The notes: generated by a model from the letters alone, not told the origin. Counted from the stretch's first letter, positions 1 to 5,655 are shown. The stretch: 6,986 nucleotides of DNA from an uncultured Collinsella sp. (GCA_900549655.1 UROZ01000106.1:1-6986), one strand, 5' to 3'. Program-made: numbers and translations.

Positions 1-189
1 CCCACGCACACCACCAACGACGGCGACACCATCTACACCCTCGCCAGCGGCAAACTAGACGCTCAGACAAGCGCCACCGTACCCCTAGACCTGCTGGGCA
101 TGCTCGCCGTAAGGGCCCTACAGACCGCCATCGTAAACGGAGCCAAAACCGCCAAAACCTCCCACGGCATCCCGGGTGCCGCGAAGTAA
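1..189 (+). CDS. P1 family peptidase (DmpA/S58-like), 3' end only
   Basis: An open frame runs from the first base of the window to a TAA at 187-189 and gives the last 62 residues of a protein whose start lies outside the window. The tail reads PTHTTNDGDTIYTLASGK, then DLLGMLAVRALQTAI and a final HGIPGAAK. A 'P-H-T..DGDT(I/V)(F/Y).LA(S/T)G' segment, a 'LG.LA...L..AI' helix and a short G-P tail are what I expect at the C-terminus of the P1/DmpA family. These are N-terminal-nucleophile peptidases that cleave themselves and act as aminopeptidases, amidases or esterases. The self-cleavage site is upstream and not visible. Codon use is unlike the downstream genes: all three Val codons are GTA, three of seven Leu codons are CTA, and three of four Lys codons are AAA, whereas pta uses mainly C/G-ending codons. 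The family call rests on recalled motifs and only 62 residues. Confidence 0.75.
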   Translation, partial: PTHTTNDGDTIYTLASGKLDAQTSATVPLDLLGMLAVRALQTAIVNGAKTAKTSHGIPGAAK

Positions 190-200
190 TCCACTCGACC

Positions 201-329
201 GTCGGTCGGAGGCGGGCGGGCGTTACGTTTGCTGCTCTACAGTCCTATGCAAGACGAAGGCCACATTAAGTGGCCTTCTTTGCATGCGGAACTCGCGACA
301 AACGTAACGCCCGCCCGTCCCCAACCGAC
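201..329. repeat. Nested inverted-repeat element 1
   Basis: Arms 201-231 and 299-329 are 31-bp inverted repeats with three differences (28/31). The innermost 19 bp of each arm, 213-231 and 299-317, match perfectly; these begin CGGGCGGGCG on the left arm and end with CGTTACGTTTG. Between them sits a second stem-loop at 256-278, flanked by a further short pairing of ATGCAA (247-252) with TTGCAT (280-285). The element starts 12 bp after the P1-peptidase stop codon, so it probably ends that transcript, but arms this long are more than a simple terminator needs. Two similar elements occur in this window with different arm sequences. Confidence 0.85.
256..278 (+). terminator. Probable terminator of the P1 peptidase gene
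   Basis: A 9-bp perfect stem, GAAGGCCAC (256-264) with GTGGCCTTC (270-278), closes the loop ATTAA and is followed by TTTGCAT. The T-run is short, so this is a plausible but not strong intrinsic terminator. It is the core of nested element 1 and lies 67 bp downstream of the stop codon. The outer arms could refold around it. Confidence 0.55.
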
Positions 330-337
330 TACCAACT

Positions 338-418
338 AAGATCTTTTCAGCCCAGGCCCCTGTGTACCGCGCGTCCAAGATCTTCAAATTCAGGCAGTCT
401 GACAACCGATTCTTATAG
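338..418 (+). pseudogene. Possible remnant of a glycosyltransferase C-terminus
   Basis: Read on the plus strand in the frame of base 338, this stretch ends VYRASKIFKFRQSDNRFL and a TAG at 416-418. The segment ASKIFKF is identical to the end of the minus-strand glycosyltransferase of this window, which finishes YHLASKIFKFN. In the DNA, 16 bp (377-392 against 570-585) match perfectly in inverted orientation, and the two preceding codons differ only at synonymous positions (GCG/GCC for Ala, TCC/TCA for Ser). The open frame extends back only to a stop at 305-307, so no intact gene is present. A decayed paralogue lying tail-to-tail with the existing gene is one reading; a small inverted duplication of the gene's 3' end is another. 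Only seven residues match, so confidence is low. Confidence 0.3.
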
Positions 419-422
419 CAAA

Positions 423-532
423 GGCCCCTTGGCCTTTAGTTTGATACAAGTTCCGCACGAGCCGGAAAGCACTAAATGTGCTTTCCGTGCGAGCAGGACT
501 GTTCGCAGTAGCAAACTAAAGGCCAAGGGGCC
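423..532. repeat. Nested inverted-repeat element 2
   Basis: Arms 423-443 and 512-532 are a perfect 21-bp inverted repeat; the left arm begins GGCCCCTTGG and ends TTTAGTTTG. They enclose an inner stem-loop at 464-486 that can extend, with a five-base bulge, through CGCACG (454-459) pairing with CGTGCG (486-491). The element begins 32 bp beyond the glycosyltransferase stop codon on the minus strand, so it is the natural terminator region for the glf-glycosyltransferase transcript. It has the same architecture as the elements at 201-329 and 4019-4149 but an unrelated arm sequence. Confidence 0.85.
464..486 (-). terminator. Inner stem-loop, probable terminator of the glf-glycosyltransferase transcript
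   Basis: GGAAAGCAC (464-472) pairs perfectly with GTGCTTTCC (478-486) across the loop TAAAT. It has no clear T-run on either strand, so termination may depend on the outer 21-bp stem of element 2, which on the minus strand is followed by TTTGCTAT. The position, about 80 bp after the last gene of a minus-strand pair, supports the role. Confidence 0.4.
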
Positions 533-564
533 CAGTCAACCTATCAGCAGCGATTACTCAACAG

Positions 565-1596
565 TTAGTTGAATTTGAAGATCTTTGAGGCAAGATGGTA
601 TAGGCCGAGTGTGGTTTTGTCTCCGGCCCGTCCACGCAGGTTGGTAAAGAATCCGACCACGCCGTAGCGAGCGCGACGATACATGCGCTCGTCGTACTCC
701 TTCAGGTCCTTCCACAGCGTCTTCAGGCGCTCATCGGCACAATCTTCCTCGGAAAGCTTGGTGAGCACCGAGCAAATCGCCATCATCATGGTGAAGTAGC
801 CCATCATGTACGAACGCAGACGCGAGGACTCGACGTCCTGGTACAGGTGGAACGATTCCATCATGATGCGCGTTACGCGGAACTGCTGACCCAGACGCTT
901 GACCATCGTAGCCTCATTGACGCTCTGGCCCTCGCGACCGATAAAGTAGCGATAGAGGTCGATGTCGGCGTAGTACATGGTCTTGCAGCGCGGCAGCGGC
1001 ACGTATGCGTAGATATTATCCACGTAGAACGTGTGTGCCGGCATAGGCAGATTGGACTCGCGCAGTACATCGGTGCGATAGCACAGGCTGTGCATGAGCA
1101 GATTTTGATCGGGACGGAAGTGTCCGATCTGGTCCCAAGAGAAAATCTTTTTGCGCGGCAGGGCAAACTTGTAGCCAATAGCGGTATGCGTGCCCTCGTA
1201 AACCTTCTCGTACACGTAGTTCGAGATAAACAGGTCGACGCGCTGGTCGCGCTCCTCAAAGCCACGCAAAATCGACAGCATGGTCGAAAGCGCCGCACCG
1301 TCGAGCCAGTCGTCCGAGTCGACAACCTTGTAGTAGGTGCCCTGCGCCTCGCGCAGGCCCGAAAGAACGGCGATGCCGTGGCCGCCATTCTCCTGGTGCA
1401 CCGCGCGGATGATTCCAGGATAACGGGCCTCCCACTCGTCGGCCTTGGCGGCCGTCTCGTCCTTGGATCCGTCGTCCACCACGATAATCTCGATATCGGT
1501 AGCGTAATTGCTCCCCTCCAAGATGGAGGTGATGCAATGGTCCATGTCCTTGGCGGCGTTATACGAGGGAATACCGAATGTTATGACTTTATGCAT
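565..1596 (-). CDS. Family 2 glycosyltransferase
   Basis: This encodes a cytoplasmic GT-A fold glycosyltransferase of about 343 residues that probably transfers a sugar from a nucleotide donor onto a surface polysaccharide or teichoic-type polymer. With the start used here the protein begins MHKVITFGIPSYN, the usual GT2 opening. DDGS is at 41-44, QENGGHG at 68-74, DSDDW at 93-97 (the metal and nucleotide DxD-type motif), and YVDN at 191-194 may hold the catalytic base. I see no signal peptide or clear membrane helix. It overlaps the end of glf by 8 bp and is probably co-transcribed, so galactofuranose from Glf is a likely donor, but this is inference from context. A longer version starting at 1614 adds six residues (MRLSPA). 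Neither start has a good Shine-Dalgarno sequence, which suggests translation coupled to glf; I prefer 1596 because the homologous region begins there. Confidence 0.88.
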   Translation of the reverse strand: MHKVITFGIPSYNAAKDMDHCITSILEGSNYATDIEIIVVDDGSKDETAAKADEWEARYPGIIRAVHQENGGHGIAVLSGLREAQGTYYKVVDSDDWLDGAALSTMLSILRGFEERDQRVDLFISNYVYEKVYEGTHTAIGYKFALPRKKIFSWDQIGHFRPDQNLLMHSLCYRTDVLRESNLPMPAHTFYVDNIYAYVPLPRCKTMYYADIDLYRYFIGREGQSVNEATMVKRLGQQFRVTRIMMESFHLYQDVESSRLRSYMMGYFTMMMAICSVLTKLSEEDCADERLKTLWKDLKEYDERMYRRARYGVVGFFTNLRGRAGDKTTLGLYHLASKIFKFN

Positions 1597-2791
1597 GGCA
1601 GGCGATAATCTCATCCGAAAGATCGAGGGCGGAATTGGTCACGGCGTCCATATCGTAGTAACGATACTCGGCCAGACGACCCACCGGGTGGAAGTTCGTC
1701 AGGTTCTGGACACGCTCAAGATAGCGCTCGTAGAGCTCACGGTTCTCGGGCTCAAGAATGGCGTAGTACGGCGTCTCACCCGAGCCGGGCGTATAGGCTT
1801 TGGAGTACTCCTTCATGATGGTGGTCTCGCCGGGCAGGACCTGACCGGTCATGTTCTTGAACTCGGTGATACGCGTGTAGTCCTCGCTCGTGGTGTAGTT
1901 GACGGTGCCCACGGGCTGGAACTGATCCATATCGAGCGTCTCGAACTTCATATCGAGCGTGCGGTACGGCAGCGCGCCCAGGTCGAGGTTGAACAGCTCG
2001 TCGAGTGGACCGGTGTAGACGATCTCACCACCATAGACCTTGCCGTCAATCTTGACGGTGGTCTCGTCGATTTCAAAGAGGTCACGGGCGTCCACGTCGC
2101 AGAACACATCAATCAGATCATGATCGAGCATATGCTCGAACAGCGCGGTATAGCCGTCCTGCGGCATGCCCTGGAAAGGAGCCTGCGGGAAGTAGCGATC
2201 GTCATCGCCCACAAAGACGGGGACGCGGCCGGTGATCGAGGGGTCGATCTGATCGGGCGTCTGGCCCCACTGCTTCATGGTGTAATGCAAAAAGACGTTC
2301 TCGTAGACGTAATCGGCGACCTCGGCAAGATCCGGGTCGTTCTTCTTGCGCAGCTCCATGATGGGCACCTTGACGTCCTTGCCAAAGGTCTCCACGAGCT
2401 TTTGGTACAGCTCCTCGCCGCGCTCATCGCCAAAGGCAAGCTTAAGGCTCGCATGGTTAAAGGGCACGGGCATAAGGGTACCGTTGATGTTGGCGAGCAC
2501 CTTGTGCTGGTAGTCCGTCCACTTGGTAAAGCGCGACAGGAAGTTATGCACGCGCTCGTTAAAGGTATGGTAGATATGCGGACCATACTCGTGGACCAGG
2601 ATCCCGGCCTCGTCAGTGCAGTCGAAGGCATTGCCCGCAATGTGGCTACGGCGCTCCAAAACGGCAACACGATAGCCGATGGTTTCGGCAAGACGGCGGG
2701 CGCAAACGGCACCGGCATAACCGGCGCCGACAACGATCATGTCGTACGCGCCGGCGTTAAAGCCTTCAGGCAGGCCTGAGGTAATCTGCAT
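1589..2791 (-). CDS. glf: UDP-galactopyranose mutase
   Basis: This flavoenzyme interconverts UDP-galactopyranose and UDP-galactofuranose in the cytoplasm, supplying galactofuranose for surface glycans. The 400-residue length is close to the family norm; the N-terminus has a short extra leader before the FAD-binding strand. Visible motifs are the dinucleotide-binding GAGYAG (22-27), GPHIYHT (70-76), QWG with Trp175, Arg189 in GRVPV, Tyr200 in DDRYFP, LPYRTL (274-279), Arg307 in YTRITEFK, KEY (327-329) and the C-terminal GRLAEYRYYDMD (371-382). Trp175, Arg189 and Tyr200 line up at a constant offset with Trp160, Arg174 and Tyr185 as I recall them in the E. coli enzyme. The start ATG has AAGGAG (2797-2802 on the complement) five bases upstream. 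It is first of a two-gene unit with the glycosyltransferase and diverges from pta across a shared promoter region. Confidence 0.97.
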   Translation of the reverse strand: MQITSGLPEGFNAGAYDMIVVGAGYAGAVCARRLAETIGYRVAVLERRSHIAGNAFDCTDEAGILVHEYGPHIYHTFNERVHNFLSRFTKWTDYQHKVLANINGTLMPVPFNHASLKLAFGDERGEELYQKLVETFGKDVKVPIMELRKKNDPDLAEVADYVYENVFLHYTMKQWGQTPDQIDPSITGRVPVFVGDDDRYFPQAPFQGMPQDGYTALFEHMLDHDLIDVFCDVDARDLFEIDETTVKIDGKVYGGEIVYTGPLDELFNLDLGALPYRTLDMKFETLDMDQFQPVGTVNYTTSEDYTRITEFKNMTGQVLPGETTIMKEYSKAYTPGSGETPYYAILEPENRELYERYLERVQNLTNFHPVGRLAEYRYYDMDAVTNSALDLSDEIIACHA

Positions 2792-2835
2792 CGATACTCC
2801 TTGTCAAAAGCCACGGGCTCGTTAGCTGGGCTTTT

Positions 2836-2852
2836 CTCGAACATTCTTCGAG
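2836..2852. promoter_or_regulatory. Dyad in the glf leader, possible operator
   Basis: CTCGAA and TTCGAG form a perfect 6-bp dyad separated by CATTC. It lies just downstream of the proposed minus-strand -10 box, where a repressor could block glf transcription, or it could fold in the glf leader RNA. It resembles a LexA box only superficially, because the GTTC half-site is missing. The regulator is unknown. Confidence 0.3.
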
Positions 2853-2869
2853 ACATATTTATCAGAGCG

Positions 2870-2895
2870 ATTATAGCGCTAATGCGTCCTATAAT
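2870..2895. promoter_or_regulatory. Back-to-back -10 boxes for glf (-) and pta (+)
   Basis: A perfect TATAAT at 2890-2895 faces pta, and a perfect TATAAT on the complement at 2870-2875 faces glf. Together they form a 7-bp inverted repeat, ATTATAG (2870-2876) with CTATAAT (2889-2895). Neither has a convincing TTGACA -35 at 16-18 bp, so activators or extended contacts may matter. Predicted starts would give pta a leader of about 120 nt and glf one of about 70 nt. The promoter positions are inferred from these boxes. Confidence 0.55.
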
Positions 2896-2947
2896 GAGCT
2901 TGCCACACAAGGAAAGCTCAAGCACCGCGGCGAACATAATTGAAAGG

Positions 2948-2970
2948 TAAACCCGCTAGCAGCGGGTTTA
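2948..2970 (+). promoter_or_regulatory. Hairpin in the pta leader, possible attenuator
   Basis: A 10-bp perfect stem, TAAACCCGCT (2948-2957) with AGCGGGTTTA (2961-2970), closes a 3-base loop and is followed by TTCG. It sits between the proposed pta promoter and its start codon, 52 nt before the ATG, and I see no promoter downstream of it. No plus-strand gene ends just upstream that it could terminate. An attenuator, a pause site or an mRNA-stabilising 5' hairpin are all possible. The distal ackA has a similar hairpin at nearly the same distance from its start. Confidence 0.55.
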
Positions 2971-3022
2971 TTCGTGAACAGCCGGGCGCCTGGAGCTTAG
3001 CGAAACGCTTGTAAGGAGTAAC

Positions 3023-4003
3023 ATGAGCGATTTCCTAAACCGTATGAAGTCTGCCGCCAAGGCCGACCTTAAGACGATCGTCCTGCCCGAGGGCGAGGAT
3101 CCGCGCACCATCGTCGCTGCCACCAAGATCATCGAGGAGGGCCTGGCAAAGATCGTCATCCTGGGCAACCCCGACGAGATCAACGTTCCCGGCGCTACCG
3201 TCATCGACCCGCGCAATGCCGAGAAGCACGAGGAGTACGCGCAGAAGTTTGCCGAGCTCCGCGCCAAGAAGGGTGTCACCATCGAGCAGGCTCGCGCCCA
3301 GGTGATGGACGCCACCTACTTTGGCACCATGATGGTCAAGATGGGCGATGCCGACGGCCTGGTCTCCGGCGCCTGCCACTCCACCGCCGACACCCTGCGC
3401 CCCGCGTTGCAGATCCTCAAGACCGCCCCGGGCACCAAGCTGGTCTCGGCCTTCTTCGTGATGTGCACTGACACTCCGCAGTTCGGTACTGACGGCACGC
3501 TGATCTTCGCCGACTGCGGCCTCAACATCAACCCGTCCTCCGACGAGCTCTCCGAGATCGCCATCGCCTCGGCCCACTCCTGGTCCACCTTCATGGGCAA
3601 CGTTGAGCCGCACGTGGCCATGCTCTCCTACTCCACCATGGGCTCCGCCGGTGGCGAGGTCGCCAAGAAGGTCCAGGAGGCCGTGAAGTTCTGCAAGGAG
3701 AAGGCTCCCGAGCTCGCCATCGACGGCGACCTGCAGCTCGATGCCGCTATCGTCCCCACCGTCGCCCAGCTCAAGGCTCCCGGCTCCTCCGTCGCCGGTA
3801 AGGCCAACGTGCTCGTGTTCCCCGACCTCGAGGCTGGCAACATCGGCTACAAGCTGGTCCAGCGCTTCGCTGGCGCTGACGCCTACGGCCCCATCCTGCA
3901 GGGCATCGCCAAGCCGGTTAACGACCTGTCGCGCGGCTGCTCTGCCGACGACATCGTGGGTGTCGTGGCCATCACCGCCGTCCAGGCTCAGATGGCTGAG
4001 TAG
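3023..4003 (+). CDS. pta: Phosphate acetyltransferase
   Basis: Pta converts acetyl-CoA and phosphate to acetyl phosphate and CoA, the first step of acetate production from pyruvate-derived acetyl-CoA. At 326 residues this is the short single-domain form without the N-terminal regulatory domain of E. coli Pta. It opens with KTIVLPEGEDPRTI (17-30), then MVKMGDADGLVSGA (104-117), STMGSAGG (204-211), VFPDLEAGNIGYK (265-277), and the conserved PVNDLSRGCSADDIV (298-312). Ser303, Arg304 and Asp310 match the Ser309/Arg310/Asp316 catalytic group I recall from the Methanosarcina enzyme. The start has AAGGAG (3013-3018) four bases upstream. Lys codons are almost all AAG and third positions are mostly C or G, which suggests high expression. 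The gene converges on ackA rather than forming a pta-ackA operon. Confidence 0.97.
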   Translation: MSDFLNRMKSAAKADLKTIVLPEGEDPRTIVAATKIIEEGLAKIVILGNPDEINVPGATVIDPRNAEKHEEYAQKFAELRAKKGVTIEQARAQVMDATYFGTMMVKMGDADGLVSGACHSTADTLRPALQILKTAPGTKLVSAFFVMCTDTPQFGTDGTLIFADCGLNINPSSDELSEIAIASAHSWSTFMGNVEPHVAMLSYSTMGSAGGEVAKKVQEAVKFCKEKAPELAIDGDLQLDAAIVPTVAQLKAPGSSVAGKANVLVFPDLEAGNIGYKLVQRFAGADAYGPILQGIAKPVNDLSRGCSADDIVGVVAITAVQAQMAE

Positions 4004-4018
4004 CGGATGCACTCGCCC

Positions 4019-4149
4019 GAAGGCCGCACGGGCTAACCCCTGAAAACGTCCTCGACCAATGAAACGCCCCCGTTCTGCTCCTCCGGAGCTACGAACGGGG
4101 GCGTTTCTGGTCTGCGGATTGTTTTCAGGGGTTAGCCCGTGCGGCCTTC
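4019..4149. repeat. Nested inverted-repeat element 3 (131 bp, concentric)
   Basis: Arms 4019-4047 and 4121-4149 are a perfect 29-bp inverted repeat (left arm begins GAAGGCCGCA and ends CCCTGAAAAC). They surround a perfect 15-bp inner inverted repeat, 4061-4075 with 4093-4107, and its loop contains a third stem, GCTCC (4077-4081) with GGAGC (4085-4089). The outer and middle layers share one centre near base 4084, and the spacers between them are 13 nt on each side. It begins 15 bp after the pta stop codon, in the gap between convergent pta and ackA. The spacers themselves show little complementarity, so symmetry is confined to the stems. Confidence 0.95.
4061..4107 (+). terminator. Inner hairpin of element 3, probable pta terminator
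   Basis: GAAACGCCCCCGTTC (4061-4075) pairs perfectly with its complement at 4093-4107. The 17-nt loop itself contains a 5-bp stem. The right arm ends CGTTTCTGG, a short and imperfect T-run; on the minus strand the same holds, so it could act in both directions. Its place after pta supports a terminator role. Confidence 0.6.
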
Positions 4150-4300
4150 TGCCGTCACGTAGCATTCAGGGCATCTGGAATGGACGGCGGCTTGACTACG
4201 AGCTGGGGCTGAAAAATCTGAACGGATGGGTGCCGTTGTTGGGAGCGCAGGCGTTGCTGGTGGCGATCACTTTGGGACTGGAATTTCCGCCTGCTAGTAA
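4150..4300. other. Unassigned spacer between element 3 and the ackA terminator
   Basis: About 150 bp have no recognised gene, repeat or promoter. On the plus strand one frame is open and reads protein-like (LDYELGLKNLNGWV then PLLGAQALLVAITLGLEF), but its only upstream ATG lies at 4059, inside the flanks of the inner hairpin of element 3, with no ribosome binding site. It may be a gene remnant or a chance open frame in GC-rich DNA. Confidence 0.35.
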
Positions 4301-4334
4301 AAAGGCCTCCGGAGCTGTTGCTCTGGAGACCTTT
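4301..4334 (-). terminator. Intrinsic terminator of the proximal ackA
   Basis: A 15-bp stem with one mismatch and one G-T pair (4301-4315 with 4320-4334) closes the 4-nt loop TGTT. On the minus strand it ends CCTTTTTACT, a good U-tract, and begins 22 bp after the ackA stop codon. The plus-strand side ends ACCTTTCG, so it may also stop read-through from pta. Confidence 0.85.
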
Positions 4335-4356
4335 CGTCTACTTGCAAATGCGCGCG

Positions 4357-5535
4357 TTAGTTGTTCTTGGTTAGACGCTCGACGTCGTGGGCGATCATGT
4401 ATTCCTCGTCTGTGGGGATGACCATGACCGTGACGGAAGAGCCGGCGGCGCTGATGACCTGCGGGCCGTTGCCCACGGCCTCGCGGTTCTTATTGTTGTC
4501 GATGCGCACGCCCAGCCACTCAAAGCAGTCGCAGAAGGCCTTGCGGATCGACCAGTCGTTCTCGCCGATGCCGGCGGTAAAGGTAATGGTGTCCACGCCC
4601 GCCATGGAGGCGATCATGGAGCCGGCCTGCTGCATGGCCTTGTAGGCGAACATATCGAAGGCGAGCAGGCAGCGCTCGTCACCCTCGGAGGCGCGCGTAC
4701 GGATGTCGCGGGCGTCGTTGGAGATGCCCGAGATGGCAAGCAGACCGGACTGCTTGTTCATCATGTCGTCGACTTCCTGGTAACTGTAGCCGCCCTCGCG
4801 CTGCAGGTAGCACACGGTGGCCGGGTCGATGGAACCGCAACGGGTGCCCATCATCAGGCCGTCAAGCGGCGTGAGGCCCATCGTGGTATCGCGGCACACA
4901 CCGTCCTCAATGGCGGCAAGCGAAGCACCGTTGCCCAGATGGCACGAAAGCAGGCGATGGCAGCGCGAGCCCAGGATTTCCTTGGCCATCATCCACTCGT
5001 AACGGTGGCTCGTACCGTGCGCGCCGTACTTGCGCACGTGGCACTTGTCGCACACGTCCTTGGGCAGGGCGTAAGTGTAGGCAACCTCGGGCATGGTCAT
5101 GTGGAACGAGGTGTCGAAGACCGCCACGTTGGGCAGCTCCGGATACTTCTCACGGCAATACTCAATCGCCGCGGCCTCGCCGTAGTTGTGCAGCGGAGCA
5201 AGCGGTGCCACCTCAAGAATCTTGGCCATAACCTCGTCGTCGACAACTGCGGAATCATCGAAGTGCCAGCCGCCCTGAACGATACGATGCCCAATGCCAT
5301 CGATCGTAAAGTCGGTCTTCTCGAGCTCCTCGAGCACGCGCGCAATGGCGCTGCGATGATCGGGGAAGGGAACCTCCTCGGTTTGCTTGGCGCCACCGTT
5401 CTCGGAGTGGCCAAAGATGCCCATGTCCGAACCGATACGCTCGCAGTTGCCCTTGGCGAAAACCTCGCGGGTATCGGTATCCAAAAGCTGATATTTAAGG
5501 CTTGAGCTACCGGCGTTGACAACAAGTACGTTCAT
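4357..5535 (-). CDS. ackA: Acetate kinase, canonical copy
   Basis: AckA transfers phosphate between acetyl phosphate and ADP, yielding acetate and ATP; with Pta it completes the acetate branch of fermentation. The 392-residue protein is full length for the family and belongs to the ASKHA fold. It shows the N-terminal NAGSSSLKYQ (7-16, with Asn7 and Ser12), HRIVQGG (83-89, Arg84), PLHN with His116, FDTSFH with Asp141, YGAHGTSH (170-177, His173), HLGNGAS (199-205), GTRCGSIDPA (230-239, Arg232), FTAGIGEN (319-326) and IPTDEE (373-378). All expected catalytic positions appear present. The ATG has AAGGAG on the complement at 5540-5545, four bases upstream. It lies downstream of a second ackA in the same orientation, separated by 164 bp that hold a probable terminator and its own promoter, so it is likely transcribed separately. 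Confidence 0.96.
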   Translation of the reverse strand: MNVLVVNAGSSSLKYQLLDTDTREVFAKGNCERIGSDMGIFGHSENGGAKQTEEVPFPDHRSAIARVLEELEKTDFTIDGIGHRIVQGGWHFDDSAVVDDEVMAKILEVAPLAPLHNYGEAAAIEYCREKYPELPNVAVFDTSFHMTMPEVAYTYALPKDVCDKCHVRKYGAHGTSHRYEWMMAKEILGSRCHRLLSCHLGNGASLAAIEDGVCRDTTMGLTPLDGLMMGTRCGSIDPATVCYLQREGGYSYQEVDDMMNKQSGLLAISGISNDARDIRTRASEGDERCLLAFDMFAYKAMQQAGSMIASMAGVDTITFTAGIGENDWSIRKAFCDCFEWLGVRIDNNKNREAVGNGPQVISAAGSSVTVMVIPTDEEYMIAHDVERLTKNN

Positions 5536-5590
5536 GAGACTCCTTTGCAGTGCGATACGGTCGGCGCAGACCCCTTAAAGCGGCCGCATT

Positions 5591-5628
5591 TTAATAAGAA
5601 GTTATCACACTTTGATAAATAGCTATCA
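5591..5628 (-). promoter_or_regulatory. ackA promoter with overlapping TGATA dyads
   Basis: On the complement, TATTAA (5591-5596) is a possible -10 box and TTATCA (5613-5618) a weak -35 box 16 bp upstream. The -35 overlaps two linked dyads: TTATCA-CACTT-TGATAA (5602-5618) and TGATA-AATAGC-TATCA (5613-5628). Three alternating half-sites over the -35 region suggest a regulator binding site. It does not match the Rex or CcpA consensus sequences I know. Confidence 0.45.
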
Positions 5629-5655
5629 GGCATATCGCCCAACGAGCACAAAAGC

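Larger units (their letters stand above)
377..585. repeat. 16-bp inverted repeat enclosing nested element 2
   Basis: AAGATCTTCAAATTCA at 377-392 is the exact reverse complement of 570-585. The right copy is the last coding part of the glycosyltransferase gene (residues KIFKF before the final Asn and stop). The two copies are almost concentric with nested element 2 (423-532). Part of the sequence between arm and element also matches loosely in inverted orientation: 405-419 agrees at 11 of 15 positions with the reverse complement of a stretch near 545-559. The palindrome AAGATCTT occurs a third time at 338-345. Confidence 0.8.

Noticed and set aside
201..532. Miniature transposable elements (MITEs) or an insertion sequence end
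   Set aside because: The inverted arms of the elements share no sequence, I see no target-site duplications at their borders, and there is no transposase fragment.
270..572. Short plus-strand open frame of 100 codons in the first intergenic region
   Set aside because: It runs through the arms of both nested repeat elements, has no ribosome binding site and resembles no protein I know.
377..585. Site-specific invertible switch
   Set aside because: The 16-bp inverted repeat could in principle invert, but there is no recombinase nearby, the enclosed segment has no clear promoter, and one repeat copy is coding sequence.
1508..2779. Long open frame on the plus strand opposite glf
   Set aside because: It is antisense to a confidently identified UDP-galactopyranose mutase, has no family motifs and is rich in Val, Leu, Gly and His, typical of the complement of a GC-biased gene.
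2836..2852. LexA (SOS) box
   Set aside because: The dyad CTCGAA-CATTC-TTCGAG has a CGAAC half-site but lacks the facing GTTC at the right spacing.
2948..2970. Riboswitch in the pta leader
   Set aside because: Apart from the single 10-bp hairpin I could not recognise the conserved core of any known riboswitch class.
5602..5618. Rex or CcpA operator upstream of ackA
   Set aside because: TTATCACACTTTGATAA lacks the TTGTGA half-sites of Rex and the central CG of a cre site.
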